This document shows, piece after piece, positions 16,896 through 24,523 of a DNA stretch of 64,000 nucleotides (within the stretch, counting starts at the first letter, position 1; each line of letters starts with the position of its first letter). Source of the DNA: Desulfosoma caldarium (GTDB lineage: Bacteria; Desulfobacterota; Syntrophobacteria; Syntrophobacterales; DSM-9756); NCBI RefSeq assembly GCF_003751385.1, contig NZ_RJVA01000011.1, positions 1 through 64,000 of the forward strand, read 5' to 3'. Under the pieces are notes generated by a model. That model had not been told where the DNA came from and made no database searches. It saw nothing but the letters and a program-made list of their open reading frames with translations. Made by a program: the position numbers and the translations under genes.

Positions 16896-17240
16896 TTACC
16901 AGCGGCCGCCCGTTTTAAAAATGAGGGACCATCCCCAATTGTCCACGTAACCGCCCACATAGGGGCCTCGTGGCGCCGGGTAATATCCGCACGAAGGATA
17001 ACACGATTTGTAGTGATGGTACACAACCACACGCCGTGGAGGCGGCGGAGGGGCGTACCGATAGGGCTTGTATGGGTAATAATGGTGCACCACCGTCTTG
17101 GGGGGTGGGCACGGAGCCGGAACGTAGGCATAATTTTTGGCATGTTTCGGTTTGTGCGCTTGGGCCTTTGGCACACCACCCACCGCCATCAGCGCCAAAA
17201 CAAGGAAGACGATCATCCAAGCTTTTGTTTTCTTCGTCAT
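16896..17240 (-). CDS. Small secreted Tyr/Pro/His-rich protein
   Basis: 114 residues. A signal peptide (AWMIVFLVLALMAVGGV then KAQAH) precedes a mature part rich in Tyr, Pro and His with the dyads HHYYPYKPYRY, YHHYKS and a PPPPPRR run, and two Cys in CYPSCGYY. No domain is recognised. The composition suggests a cell-envelope or metal-binding protein. It opens the sigma/anti-sigma group and is probably controlled by it; the function is unknown. Confidence 0.75.
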   Translation of the reverse strand: MTKKTKAWMIVFLVLALMAVGGVPKAQAHKPKHAKNYAYVPAPCPPPKTVVHHYYPYKPYRYAPPPPPRRVVVYHHYKSCYPSCGYYPAPRGPYVGGYVDNWGWSLIFKTGGRW

Positions 17241-17463
17241 CTTCGCGCTCCTTTAATGGGAATCCTATCGTCCACGCCGTGACACCCTTTCTGATGACTT
17301 ATCCTTTCAAAGAGTTTACGTGGGATTGGGAACCGATGCAGAACATGGTCATCGACTTGCCCTTAGGTGGAAACTGTGCCAAGGTACTTTGGAAGTGTCG
17401 GAAAAGGCGACATGAACCACACCGTTGTCACCCATTTTACGCCGGAGAAAGAGGAACAGACCG

Positions 17464-18405
17464 ATGATGCATGTGCTGGTGGTTGGCGCCGGTGCCATGG
17501 GCTGTCTTTTGGGGGCGCGCTTTGCCATGGCCGGTGCGCACGTCCTTTTGCTGGATGTGGATGTGCTCCACGTGGAAGCGATTCAACGCCATGGGCTGCG
17601 TCTTATTGAGCTCAACGGAGACGAAAAAATTGTCCCCATTGAGGCCTCCTTTGCTCCCGTGCCCTCCAAGCTCGGCGCCGATCTGGTTTTGGTCATGGTC
17701 AAGAGCTATGCCACTGGCGAGGCGCTGCGGTTGGTCCATTCCCAATCCATCACGCCGGGGACGGTTTTCCTAACACTACAAAACGGGCTTGGAAACGCCG
17801 AAAAGCTGGCGGACCTTGTGGGACCGGAACGAGTCCTCGTGGGGGTGACGGCCCAGGGGGCCACCAAAGAGGGGCCGGGAGTGGTGCGCCACGGCGGGGT
17901 CGGCCCGACTTTCTTTGGCAGCTTCTCGGGATTCACACCGCCGAATCTGGAAAAGATTGTGAACCTCTTTGTCGCATCCGGACTCGAAGCCTCTTACCGA
18001 CAAGACATTGACCGCCTCCTGTGGCAAAAACTTTGCGTCAATGTGGGCATCAATGCCATCACGGCCCTCTGCGGGCTGACCAACGGGCAGATACCCGCCA
18101 TGCCGCCTGCCCGCCTTCTGTGTGAGGCGGCGGTCCGCGAAGTGCTTAGGGTGGCCCGCGCCGAAGGGGTGCGCCTTGACGAAGATGAGCTGGATCATGT
18201 CCTGGCCGTGGCCAAGGCCACGGGCAGCAACCGTTCATCCATGCGCCAGGACGTGGAAGGACGAAGACCCACCGAAATCGAAGCCATCAACGGCGCTGTT
18301 GTGCGCTATGCGCAAAAACACGGCCTATCCGCCCCCATCAACTGGACCCTCACCCAATTGGTCAAAATCAAGGAGGGAACCTATGGCCACGGAACAGACG
18401 CCTGA
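17464..18405 (+). CDS. panE: 2-dehydropantoate 2-reductase
   Basis: NADPH-dependent ketopantoate reductase of the pantothenate (vitamin B5) pathway, 313 residues. The N-terminal Rossmann motif is VLVVGAGAMGCLLGARFA. The catalytic Lys region reads LWQKLCVNVGINAITAL, followed by the C-terminal helical domain with EIEAINGAVVRYAQ, whose Asn and Glu contact substrate. ATG 17464 (or 17467) is preferred over the longer frame because GAGG lies just upstream. Its end overlaps panB by 23 bases, giving a panE-panB operon. Confidence 0.92.
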   Translation: MMHVLVVGAGAMGCLLGARFAMAGAHVLLLDVDVLHVEAIQRHGLRLIELNGDEKIVPIEASFAPVPSKLGADLVLVMVKSYATGEALRLVHSQSITPGTVFLTLQNGLGNAEKLADLVGPERVLVGVTAQGATKEGPGVVRHGGVGPTFFGSFSGFTPPNLEKIVNLFVASGLEASYRQDIDRLLWQKLCVNVGINAITALCGLTNGQIPAMPPARLLCEAAVREVLRVARAEGVRLDEDELDHVLAVAKATGSNRSSMRQDVEGRRPTEIEAINGAVVRYAQKHGLSAPINWTLTQLVKIKEGTYGHGTDA

Positions 18406-19231
18406 TACGCATCCCGTGAAATCCGACGATCGAATCACCGTCCCGGGGATCATGGCGGCCAAAGGCCGTCGCAAGCTCACCATGCTTACCGCCTACGACT
18501 ACTGCACGGCTCGGTGGGTGGATCGAGGGGGAGTGGACATGATCCTGGTGGGAGATTCCTTGGCCATGGTCATGTTGGGCCATGAGGACACGCTCTCGGT
18601 GACCATGGAGGAGATGCTGCACCACACGCGCGCGGTGGCTCGAGGCACTCAACGGGCCTTGGTTGTCGGGGATATGCCTTTTTTGTCGTATCAGGTCAGC
18701 GTGTCCCAGGCTGTGGAAAATGCCGGGCGTTTTCTGAAAGAGGGGCGGGCTCAGGCCGTCAAGCTGGAAGGCGGCGCTTCGGTGTTGAAGCAGGTGGAGG
18801 CCATCGTGGAAGCGGGCATTCCGGTGCAGGGGCATTTGGGTTTGACCCCCCAGAGCATCGCGAAACTGGGCGGATTTAAGGTGCAGGGAAAGGACGAAGA
18901 AGCGGCCAAAAAACTGGTGGACGACGCCATCGCTTTGTCCCAGGCCGGCTGTTTCAGTTTGGTTCTGGAAGCCATACCGGCGCAGGTGGCCCGGCGCATC
19001 ACAGAAGCCGTGCCCATTCCCACCATCGGCATCGGCGCCGGGCCGGCCTGTGACGGCCAAGTCTTGGTGATCCATGACCTGGTGGGACTGTTTGACCGGT
19101 TTCTTCCTCGCTTTGTGAAACAGTACGATACGTTGGGACGAAGACTCGAGGAGGCGGTGAGCCGATACCGGCAGGAAGTGGAATCCGGCGTGTTTCCTGG
19201 TCCGGAACACTCCTTTGGAACGATTCAATAG
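18383..19231 (+). CDS. panB: 3-methyl-2-oxobutanoate hydroxymethyltransferase
   Basis: Makes ketopantoate from alpha-ketoisovalerate and methylene-tetrahydrofolate, the step before PanE. 282 residues with the TIM-barrel signatures MLTAYDYCTARWVDRGGVD, LVGDSLAMVMLGH (metal-binding Asp), AVKLEGG, VQGHLGLTPQS and IGIGAGPACDGQVLV. ATG 18383 has AAGGAGGG 6 bases upstream. Overlap with panE implies coupled translation. Confidence 0.95.
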   Translation: MATEQTPDTHPVKSDDRITVPGIMAAKGRRKLTMLTAYDYCTARWVDRGGVDMILVGDSLAMVMLGHEDTLSVTMEEMLHHTRAVARGTQRALVVGDMPFLSYQVSVSQAVENAGRFLKEGRAQAVKLEGGASVLKQVEAIVEAGIPVQGHLGLTPQSIAKLGGFKVQGKDEEAAKKLVDDAIALSQAGCFSLVLEAIPAQVARRITEAVPIPTIGIGAGPACDGQVLVIHDLVGLFDRFLPRFVKQYDTLGRRLEEAVSRYRQEVESGVFPGPEHSFGTIQ

Positions 19232-19349
19232 CCCGGCGGTTTAAAAGGTCGTGGAAGAGCCGCGCTTGGAACCCTTTTCTTTGAAACGGTGAGTCTTTGG
19301 GGGGCGCGGGTGTGAAAGAAAAGGTAGCTGCTAGGGATTTCCAGATCCA

Positions 19350-19739
19350 CCATTAAAAAAAGAAAAAACCTCGCTGGCGGGGCTTCCCGCCTATCTCGAC
19401 CTGGCACATGCGGAAGGGATGCGCCATGCCATCAGGCGGCATGTGAAGATTCGGGAGAGGGGCCGGCAAGGTTGGGGTGATGAGCACATGGTCATGGCGC
19501 TGATTTTGCTCAATTTGGCAGGGGGAGCGTGTGTCGCGGATCTCGATGAGTTGAAGGTCGACGAAGGGTCATGCCGAATGCTTCGTCAGGTGGAGCCCTT
19601 TGGGCTGGCCAGGCGTTGTGGTCGCGACGTGGTGAAGGTGTTGAGAGCCCCGCGGGCCCAGGGCCCCGCCAAGTTTCGCCGGTCAATAGGGGGTGATTTG
19701 GGGAAACGCGCTCACCTTGCCCGGCCCGACGCCTCGTGA
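19350..19739 (+). pseudogene. IS1380-family transposase remnant (N-terminal part)
   Basis: The frame reads SLAGLPAYLDLAHAEGM from 19371, then GWGDEHMVMALILLNLAGG, VADLDELKVDEGSCRMLRQVE and PFGLARRCGRD. This is the recognisable N-terminus of IS1380-family transposases (consensus GW.D..mvmsLvLLNLAGG..v.DL..LeaDeGfcr.lr). The catalytic core and terminal repeats are missing and the frame ends at 19739, where the next gene begins. It is a fossil of an insertion, not a mobile element. Confidence 0.7.
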
Positions 19740-19774
19740 TTATTTTATTGATAAAGCGTTTGAAGGAGGCCGCG

Positions 19775-20281
19775 ATGAAAAAACAACAACGCGTATGGCT
19801 TGTTGTGTTCCTCATGGCCATGCTTATCGGGGTGCTGACCGCTTCCGGCTCCGTGCTCGCCCAAGAACCAGGATTCACCCGCCAAGATCGAGATCTGCTC
19901 ATCGAATTGCGCACCCGCATGCTGGAAATCGACAAACGCTTTGAACAAATCAACAAGATCTTTGAACAGATCGACAAACGCTTTGAACAGATCGATAAGC
20001 GCTTTGAACAAGTGGACAAACGCTTTGAGCAAGTGGATAAACGCTTTGATCAGCTCATGCACTTTCTGTACATTCTCGCCGGCATTTTCACGTCCCTGGT
20101 GGTGGCGGTCATCGGCTTCGCCTATTGGGACCGCCGGACCATCGTCTCGCAAGCGAAAAAGGAGACCAAGGAAGATCTGGAGCGGGAAGGCCGTCTTCGG
20201 GACGTGATCCTGGCCCTGCGCGAATTTGCTGCCAAAAACGAGGATCTGGCATCTATTCTCAGGAGCTATCATCTTCTCTAG
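19775..20281 (+). CDS. Membrane-anchored coiled-coil protein with IDKRFEQ heptads
   Basis: 168 residues. There is an N-terminal signal/anchor (VWLVVFLMAMLIGVLTASGS), an exposed linker, and six consecutive 7-residue units of the type I/V-D-K-R-F-E-Q that must form a coiled coil. A second membrane helix (LYILAGIFTSLVVAVIGFAY) and a charged C-terminal tail follow. ATG 19775 has GAAGGAGG 6 bases upstream. The family of short DKRFEQ proteins is widespread in environmental bacteria, without known function. It lies in a scarred region between an IS remnant and an era fragment. Confidence 0.75.
   Translation: MKKQQRVWLVVFLMAMLIGVLTASGSVLAQEPGFTRQDRDLLIELRTRMLEIDKRFEQINKIFEQIDKRFEQIDKRFEQVDKRFEQVDKRFDQLMHFLYILAGIFTSLVVAVIGFAYWDRRTIVSQAKKETKEDLEREGRLRDVILALREFAAKNEDLASILRSYHLL
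19928..20053 (+). repeat. Six 21-bp tandem units encoding the heptad coiled coil
   Basis: Six in-frame 21-base units (IDKRFEQ, INKIFEQ, IDKRFEQ twice, VDKRFEQ, VDKRFDQ) lie end to end inside the preceding coding gene. The bases are nearly identical, so copy number may change by slippage without altering frame. Confidence 0.85.
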
Positions 20282-20558
20282 CTGCCCATCCTTTTGCATC
20301 TCGGCGCCCCACGCTTTTGCATGCCTCTTTTCACAGGCCTTCAGAGAGGAAAGCTTGAGCCGGGGGCGCGATCCAGCATATGGTCCCGAAAAGCACCGGG
20401 GCGCACAAAAAGCGTGCGCCCCGCCTAAGGACTCTCGCGTTTTTGCCCTACTCGGAATTTTCCTCCCCCCCCACGCCCGCGAGGACACCTGAGCGCACCG
20501 CCCATAGAGTCCCTTTTCACGGCGTGCCGCCGCGCGCCAAACCTCACCGCATGCCCGC
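20282..20558. other. Non-coding stretch between coiled-coil gene and era remnant
   Basis: No gene is recognised in these 277 bases. The antisense era frame runs on through it without a stop, but the sequence there no longer resembles Era. The region contains the strong GC hairpin listed separately at 20397-20423. Confidence 0.4.
20397..20423 (-). terminator. Strong GC hairpin, possible old era terminator
   Basis: Ten-base arms CGGGGCGCAC and GTGCGCCCCG flank a seven-base loop. On the minus strand the hairpin is followed by TGCTTTTCGG, a short T-run, so it could once have ended era transcription. On the plus strand there is no T-run. Confidence 0.4.
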
Positions 20559-21150
20559 GACCCTTTCCGCGGCAGGCGATACCCGAACTCCCTGAGCCGC
20601 CGCGGGTCCCGACGCGGGTTTTTCGGCACGCGCACACACAAACCCAAGGACACGCGGCACCCCAAAAGCCGTTCCACGTCTTTTCGAGCGATCTGCCCAA
20701 CTTCTTTGAGCTGCGGGCCCCCTTTGCCGATCACGATGCCCCCTAGGAAATCCCGCTCCGCATAAATAGTGGCCTCGATGCGGAGGAGGTTTTTCTCGGC
20801 CTGCTTGCGAAAGACGTCCACGGTCACGGCCGTGGCGCAAAGAATTTTCTCTTCTTTCAGGTGAAATGCTTTTTCTCATACGATTTCTGACACCAAAAAC
20901 CGTTTCAGCTGATCTGTCACGGCATCGTTCGGATCGTATTGAGGCCCTTCGGGAAGCCATTTTTCCAGTTCGGCCAGGAGCTGCGGCACGCCATCTCCCG
21001 TAAGCGCCGACAGCGGCACCACGGCCCCAAAGGATCGCGGGCCGGCATGAGATTCCATCATGGGAAGCCGCGCGACGTTGTCTTTCAAAAGATCCACTTT
21101 CTTGAGGACGAGCACCACCGGAGGAATTTTCCCTGCTTGACACCCGACAA
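20559..21150 (-). pseudogene. era: era GTPase remnant, lacking its N-terminal half and with an in-frame TGA
   Basis: The minus strand encodes the later part of Era, a ribosome-assembly GTPase: VVLVLKKVDLLKD (the G4 motif, but KKVD instead of NKxD), VVPLSALTGDG (G5), PEGPQYDPNDAVTDQ and FLVSEIV. A TGA at 20876-20878 follows where the family has Arg of the REKxF motif. The same frame resumes with EKAFHLKEEKI, then the KH domain IEATIYAERDFLGGIVIGKG, ARKDVERLLG and LREFGYRLPRKG. The G1-G3 part is absent: the frame merges at about 21150 with sequence belonging to the cobalamin riboswitch promoter. No proper C-terminal stop remains. A functional era must exist elsewhere. Confidence 0.85.
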
Positions 21151-21165
21151 TGGTATTGGTAGCAA
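21137..21165 (+). promoter_or_regulatory. Candidate sigma-70 promoter of the cobalamin-riboswitch operon
   Basis: A perfect -35 TTGACA at 21137-21142 is followed after 17 bases by TAGCAA (3 of 6 matches), placing transcription start just before the riboswitch aptamer. It overlaps the broken end of the antisense era fragment. The location fits; the weak -10 keeps confidence moderate. Confidence 0.4.
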
Positions 21166-21345
21166 ATTCGCGACCAGGTGCCGTATGGCTTAATAGGGAA
21201 TCCCGTGAAAATCGGGAACGGGCCCGCCGCTGTGATCGGGAACGAAGGCTGCTATCAAAAGCCACTGCCCTTTTCGACAGGGTGGGAAGGCGCAGCCGGT
21301 AGGATGATCCGAAAGTCAGAAGACCTGCCTGGGTCAAGGGTTTGG
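21165..21345 (+). promoter_or_regulatory. Cobalamin (adenosylcobalamin-type) riboswitch
   Basis: The leader shows the conserved aptamer blocks in order: AGGTGCC, AATAGGGAATCCCGTG, CCCGCCGCTGTGA, GCCACTG at 21261-21267, GGGAAGGCGCAGCCGG, and the B12 box AGTCAGAAGACCTGCC at 21314-21329. It binds a corrinoid and turns off the downstream uptake genes. An intrinsic terminator at 21403 lies between the aptamer and btuB, so control by transcription attenuation is likely. Confidence 0.93.
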
Positions 21346-21402
21346 GCAAGCCCTCGGGTGCACAGGGCATGAGCCCACGAGACCGCCGGATGAAAAAGGG
21401 AG

Positions 21403-21435
21403 ATCCCGGGTTCTTGAGGAACTCGGGATTTTTTT
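21403..21435 (+). terminator. Intrinsic terminator of the riboswitch expression platform
   Basis: ATCCCGGGTTC and GAACTCGGGAT form a stem with a short loop and are followed at once by a run of seven T. It sits about 60 bases after the B12 box and 50 before the btuB start, the expected position for ligand-dependent attenuation. Confidence 0.85.
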
Positions 21436-21485
21436 GGCCATGTGGTCGCGGGCCCCCACATGGAACTCTAGGAAAGGGGGGAACC

Positions 21486-23585
21486 ATGCGGAGCATTCTG
21501 GAAAGGAGAGGAACCTTCGAAGCCAGCTTCATTGCCGCGGACCGCACAGGGGCGCTTTCTGTGATGGGCTTCAGGCCGCTCCAGGTTTTTCGACAAAAAC
21601 CTTTTTGGGCCAAGCTTTTGGGGTTGTTTTTATTTGTCATTCTGGTGGCGATGCATGCGATGCCGGCTCACTCGGCCGATTCAGCCGTACGGGAGGTCGA
21701 AGATGTGGTGGTGACGGCAACCCGAACGGCGGTTCCCAGGCAGCATCTGGGGATTTCCACCACGGTCATCACGGAAGAGGACATTCAGGCGCGCCGAGCC
21801 ACCGATGTGGCGGAATTGCTTCGAGATGTGGCCGGGTTTCAGACCATTCGGTTTGGGTCTCCCGGTTCCCAGACCGTGGTTTTCCCCCGGGGGGGCGAAC
21901 CCAACTATACCCTGGTCCTCATTGACGGTGTGCAGGTGAACCTGGGCGGTGGCGATTTTTACTGGGAAAATCTTTCCACAGACAATATCGAACGGATTGA
22001 AATCGTTCGAGGTCCACAAAGCGCGCTGTATGGGTCCGACGCCATCGGTGGAGTGGTTCAGATCTTCACCAAATCCGGAAGCGGCCCCGCGTCCGTGGAA
22101 GTGTCCACGGCCCATGGACTTCGATCGGACCGCGGTCGCTATTTTGGGGAACAAAAAGTGCGCGTTTCCGGTGGCACCGACCTTTTCGGATACTCTGCCG
22201 CCTACGGTCGAAGGGACGACGGTGGCATTCTGAAAATCAACAACGATTATTGGAATAACACTTTCAGCTCACGGTTTGATTTCTTTCCCAAGGACACTTG
22301 GGAAGTGAGCCTCGTGGGTCGACTGAGCGACAGCCGCTACGAATACCCCACGGAAAGCGCAGGGGATAAATATTCTCCCTTGGATCCAAACCAGACCCAA
22401 CGGGAACAAGATGTATTGGTGGGTGTGTCGGCCAGAGTGCAAAGCACGCCCTGGTGGGAAAATGTGGTCAGTGTGGGATATCATCGCAATCTGCGCCGCA
22501 ATCTGGATCCCTTCAATGAAGAAACCGATTTTGCCGAATCCTATGGGCGCTACAACGAAGTGCGGGCGACAGTGGACTATCACGCCAACCTGAACTGGAA
22601 GCCGACGGAGGCGGTGACTTCGGTCCTGACGGTGGGTTACGAACGGGACCAGGAAGACTATGCGCAGGAAAGCATCTACTTCGATACGACAAAGCTCAAT
22701 GCAGACCGGACCAACGATGCGGTCTACGTTCAGGAACAGCTGAGCCTTTTGTCGCGCCTTCACCTGGTGGCGGGATTTCGGGTGGAAGACAACAGTGCCT
22801 TTGGCACCAAGGTGACACCGCGAGGCGCGGCGGCCTTTGAACTTCGCGAGACGGGAACAACCTTACGGCTGGCGGCAGCCAAAGGCATTAAGGAACCCAC
22901 GTTCTATGAAAACTACGCCAACGACTCGTTCACCTTGGGCAATCCCGATTTGGACCCTGAGAGGGCCACATCCTGGGAAGTCGGGCTTTCCCAGCGTCTG
23001 GGCTCAAGGCTTCAGGCTTCAGCCACCTACTTCGAAAGCCGATACAAGGACCTCATTGCTTATGTCCCCACCCCTTTTCCCGCGCCTCCTGAAAGAGTGC
23101 CCAATTTTTACAATATTCAGGCCGCCAAAAGCCGTGGCGTGGAGCTGAGCCTGGAAGGGCGTGTGCTAGAAAACACCGCGGCGGGTATTCATATGACCTG
23201 GCTGGAGACGGAAGTGACCGATGACGGGGGGTTGAGTTCCATCGCTTTTCAGGAGGGGAAAAAACTGCTGCGGCGCCCGAAATTCAGTGCTTCCGGGTGG
23301 GTGGAGACCCGGTGGAAAAATTTGCACTGTCGTTTCATCGGCCACTACGTGGGAACGCGTGACGATGCGGACTACAGGGACTGGACGATGCCACGGCGTG
23401 TGAGCCTTGACGATTATTTCCTGCTAGATGCCGTGGTGTCCTATCGTGTGCCAGTGCCGGCTCCCGCAAAAGACTTGGAAATTTTCCTCAAAGGGACAAA
23501 TATCCTGGATGCCGATTATGAGCAGGTGTTTGGGTATTCCACGCCGGGGGCGGCGTTCATGCTTGGCGCATCCATGAAATTCTAG
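21486..23585 (+). CDS. btuB: TonB-dependent outer-membrane cobalamin receptor
   Basis: Imports corrinoids across the outer membrane. 699 residues: a long N-terminal leader with signal segment (LLGLFLFVILVAMHAMPAHS), TonB box region EVEDVVVTATRT, plug domain with TDVAELLRDVAGFQT, VLIDGVQVN, IERIEIVRGPQSALYGSDAIGGVVQI, and a beta-barrel ending in the aromatic-terminated AFMLGASMKF. ATG 21486 follows an AGGAAAGGGGGG site. Riboswitch control and the btuFCD genes downstream support cobalamin as substrate. Confidence 0.92.
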   Translation: MRSILERRGTFEASFIAADRTGALSVMGFRPLQVFRQKPFWAKLLGLFLFVILVAMHAMPAHSADSAVREVEDVVVTATRTAVPRQHLGISTTVITEEDIQARRATDVAELLRDVAGFQTIRFGSPGSQTVVFPRGGEPNYTLVLIDGVQVNLGGGDFYWENLSTDNIERIEIVRGPQSALYGSDAIGGVVQIFTKSGSGPASVEVSTAHGLRSDRGRYFGEQKVRVSGGTDLFGYSAAYGRRDDGGILKINNDYWNNTFSSRFDFFPKDTWEVSLVGRLSDSRYEYPTESAGDKYSPLDPNQTQREQDVLVGVSARVQSTPWWENVVSVGYHRNLRRNLDPFNEETDFAESYGRYNEVRATVDYHANLNWKPTEAVTSVLTVGYERDQEDYAQESIYFDTTKLNADRTNDAVYVQEQLSLLSRLHLVAGFRVEDNSAFGTKVTPRGAAAFELRETGTTLRLAAAKGIKEPTFYENYANDSFTLGNPDLDPERATSWEVGLSQRLGSRLQASATYFESRYKDLIAYVPTPFPAPPERVPNFYNIQAAKSRGVELSLEGRVLENTAAGIHMTWLETEVTDDGGLSSIAFQEGKKLLRRPKFSASGWVETRWKNLHCRFIGHYVGTRDDADYRDWTMPRRVSLDDYFLLDAVVSYRVPVPAPAKDLEIFLKGTNILDADYEQVFGYSTPGAAFMLGASMKF

Positions 23586-23599
23586 AGGGGTGATAAAAG

Positions 23600-24523
23600 A
23601 TGACCGGTGATCGGCGCGTTTGGCATAAATCCTGGCCTGAGCCGGCCCGGCGTGCCCTATTTGGCGTTTTTTTGGCCCTGATTTTGGCGGCTTCCCGGGT
23701 ATACGCCAGGGATGGGGTGGATCTGGTGGGCCGACGGGTTAACCTTCCTGAGGTGCCCCAAAGGGTGGTGACTTTGGCACCCAGTCTTACCGAGATGGTT
23801 TTTGCGCTGGGTGCCGGTCCTCGGGTTGTGGGTGTCAGTCGCTACAGTAATTATCCGGAAGCCACACGCGATCTTCCTCGAGTGGGATCCTATGTGCAGC
23901 CGGATGTGGAAAAAATCGTGGCTCTGAACCCGGACCTGTGCCTCGTCGTTAAGGACGGAAACCCTAGGGAGGTGGTGGACAAACTGGAACAGGTCGGCAT
24001 TCCCGTTTACGCGGTGAACCCAAAGAATCTGGACCAGGTCATGGAAACCTTGATCGCACTGGGCGAGGTGCTTCAGGCACGGGATGCCGCCAAAGCCCTG
24101 GTGGCCGATATGAAACGGCGGCTTCATGCCGTGGACGAACGTGTTCGGCGTGTGCCGCAAAGGCCCGGGGTTTTTTTCCAAATCGGGGTCTCGCCCATCG
24201 TTTCCGTGGGAACGGAAACCTTTGCCCATGAGCTGATCACACGGGCAGGGGGACGAAACCTGGCCGAAGGCCCGGAACCGTACCCTAGGTTCACCGTGGA
24301 AGAGGTCATGGCGCTGCGGCCGGACATCATTGTCATATCGTCCATGGAACGGGACCAGACGTTTGAGCGGGTGCGGCAGCAGTGGCTGCGATGGCCAAAC
24401 ATTCCGGCAGTTGCTTTGAACCGTGTGGTTTTGGTCGCATCGGATCTTTTCGACCGGTCCGGGCCCAGGCTTGTTGAAGGGCTCGAACGACTCGTCACCA
24501 TTCTTCATCCGGAACTTGACTGA
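23600..24523 (+). CDS. btuF: ABC transporter periplasmic corrinoid-binding protein
   Basis: 307-residue type III (TroA/BtuF-like) solute-binding protein with signal peptide (residues 1-35). Motifs include RVVTLAPSLTEMVFALGAG, VGVSRYSNYPEA and VGSYVQPDVEKIVALNPDL, which are BtuF-like. It should hand corrinoid to BtuCD. It begins 14 bases after btuB, and its stop overlaps the next ATG, so it is part of the riboswitch-controlled operon. Confidence 0.9.
   Translation: MTGDRRVWHKSWPEPARRALFGVFLALILAASRVYARDGVDLVGRRVNLPEVPQRVVTLAPSLTEMVFALGAGPRVVGVSRYSNYPEATRDLPRVGSYVQPDVEKIVALNPDLCLVVKDGNPREVVDKLEQVGIPVYAVNPKNLDQVMETLIALGEVLQARDAAKALVADMKRRLHAVDERVRRVPQRPGVFFQIGVSPIVSVGTETFAHELITRAGGRNLAEGPEPYPRFTVEEVMALRPDIIVISSMERDQTFERVRQQWLRWPNIPAVALNRVVLVASDLFDRSGPRLVEGLERLVTILHPELD

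Noticed and set aside
19928-20053. CRISPR-like direct repeats
   Set aside because: The repeats are in-frame codons for a coiled coil with no spacers and no cas genes nearby.
19745-20827. A single long minus-strand gene of 360 codons
   Set aside because: Only its first part resembles the Era KH domain; the rest is the antisense of the coiled-coil gene and of a non-coding stretch.
20876-20878. UGA reassigned to a sense codon in this organism
   Set aside because: Many intact genes in the window end in TGA, often overlapping the next start, so UGA is a normal stop.
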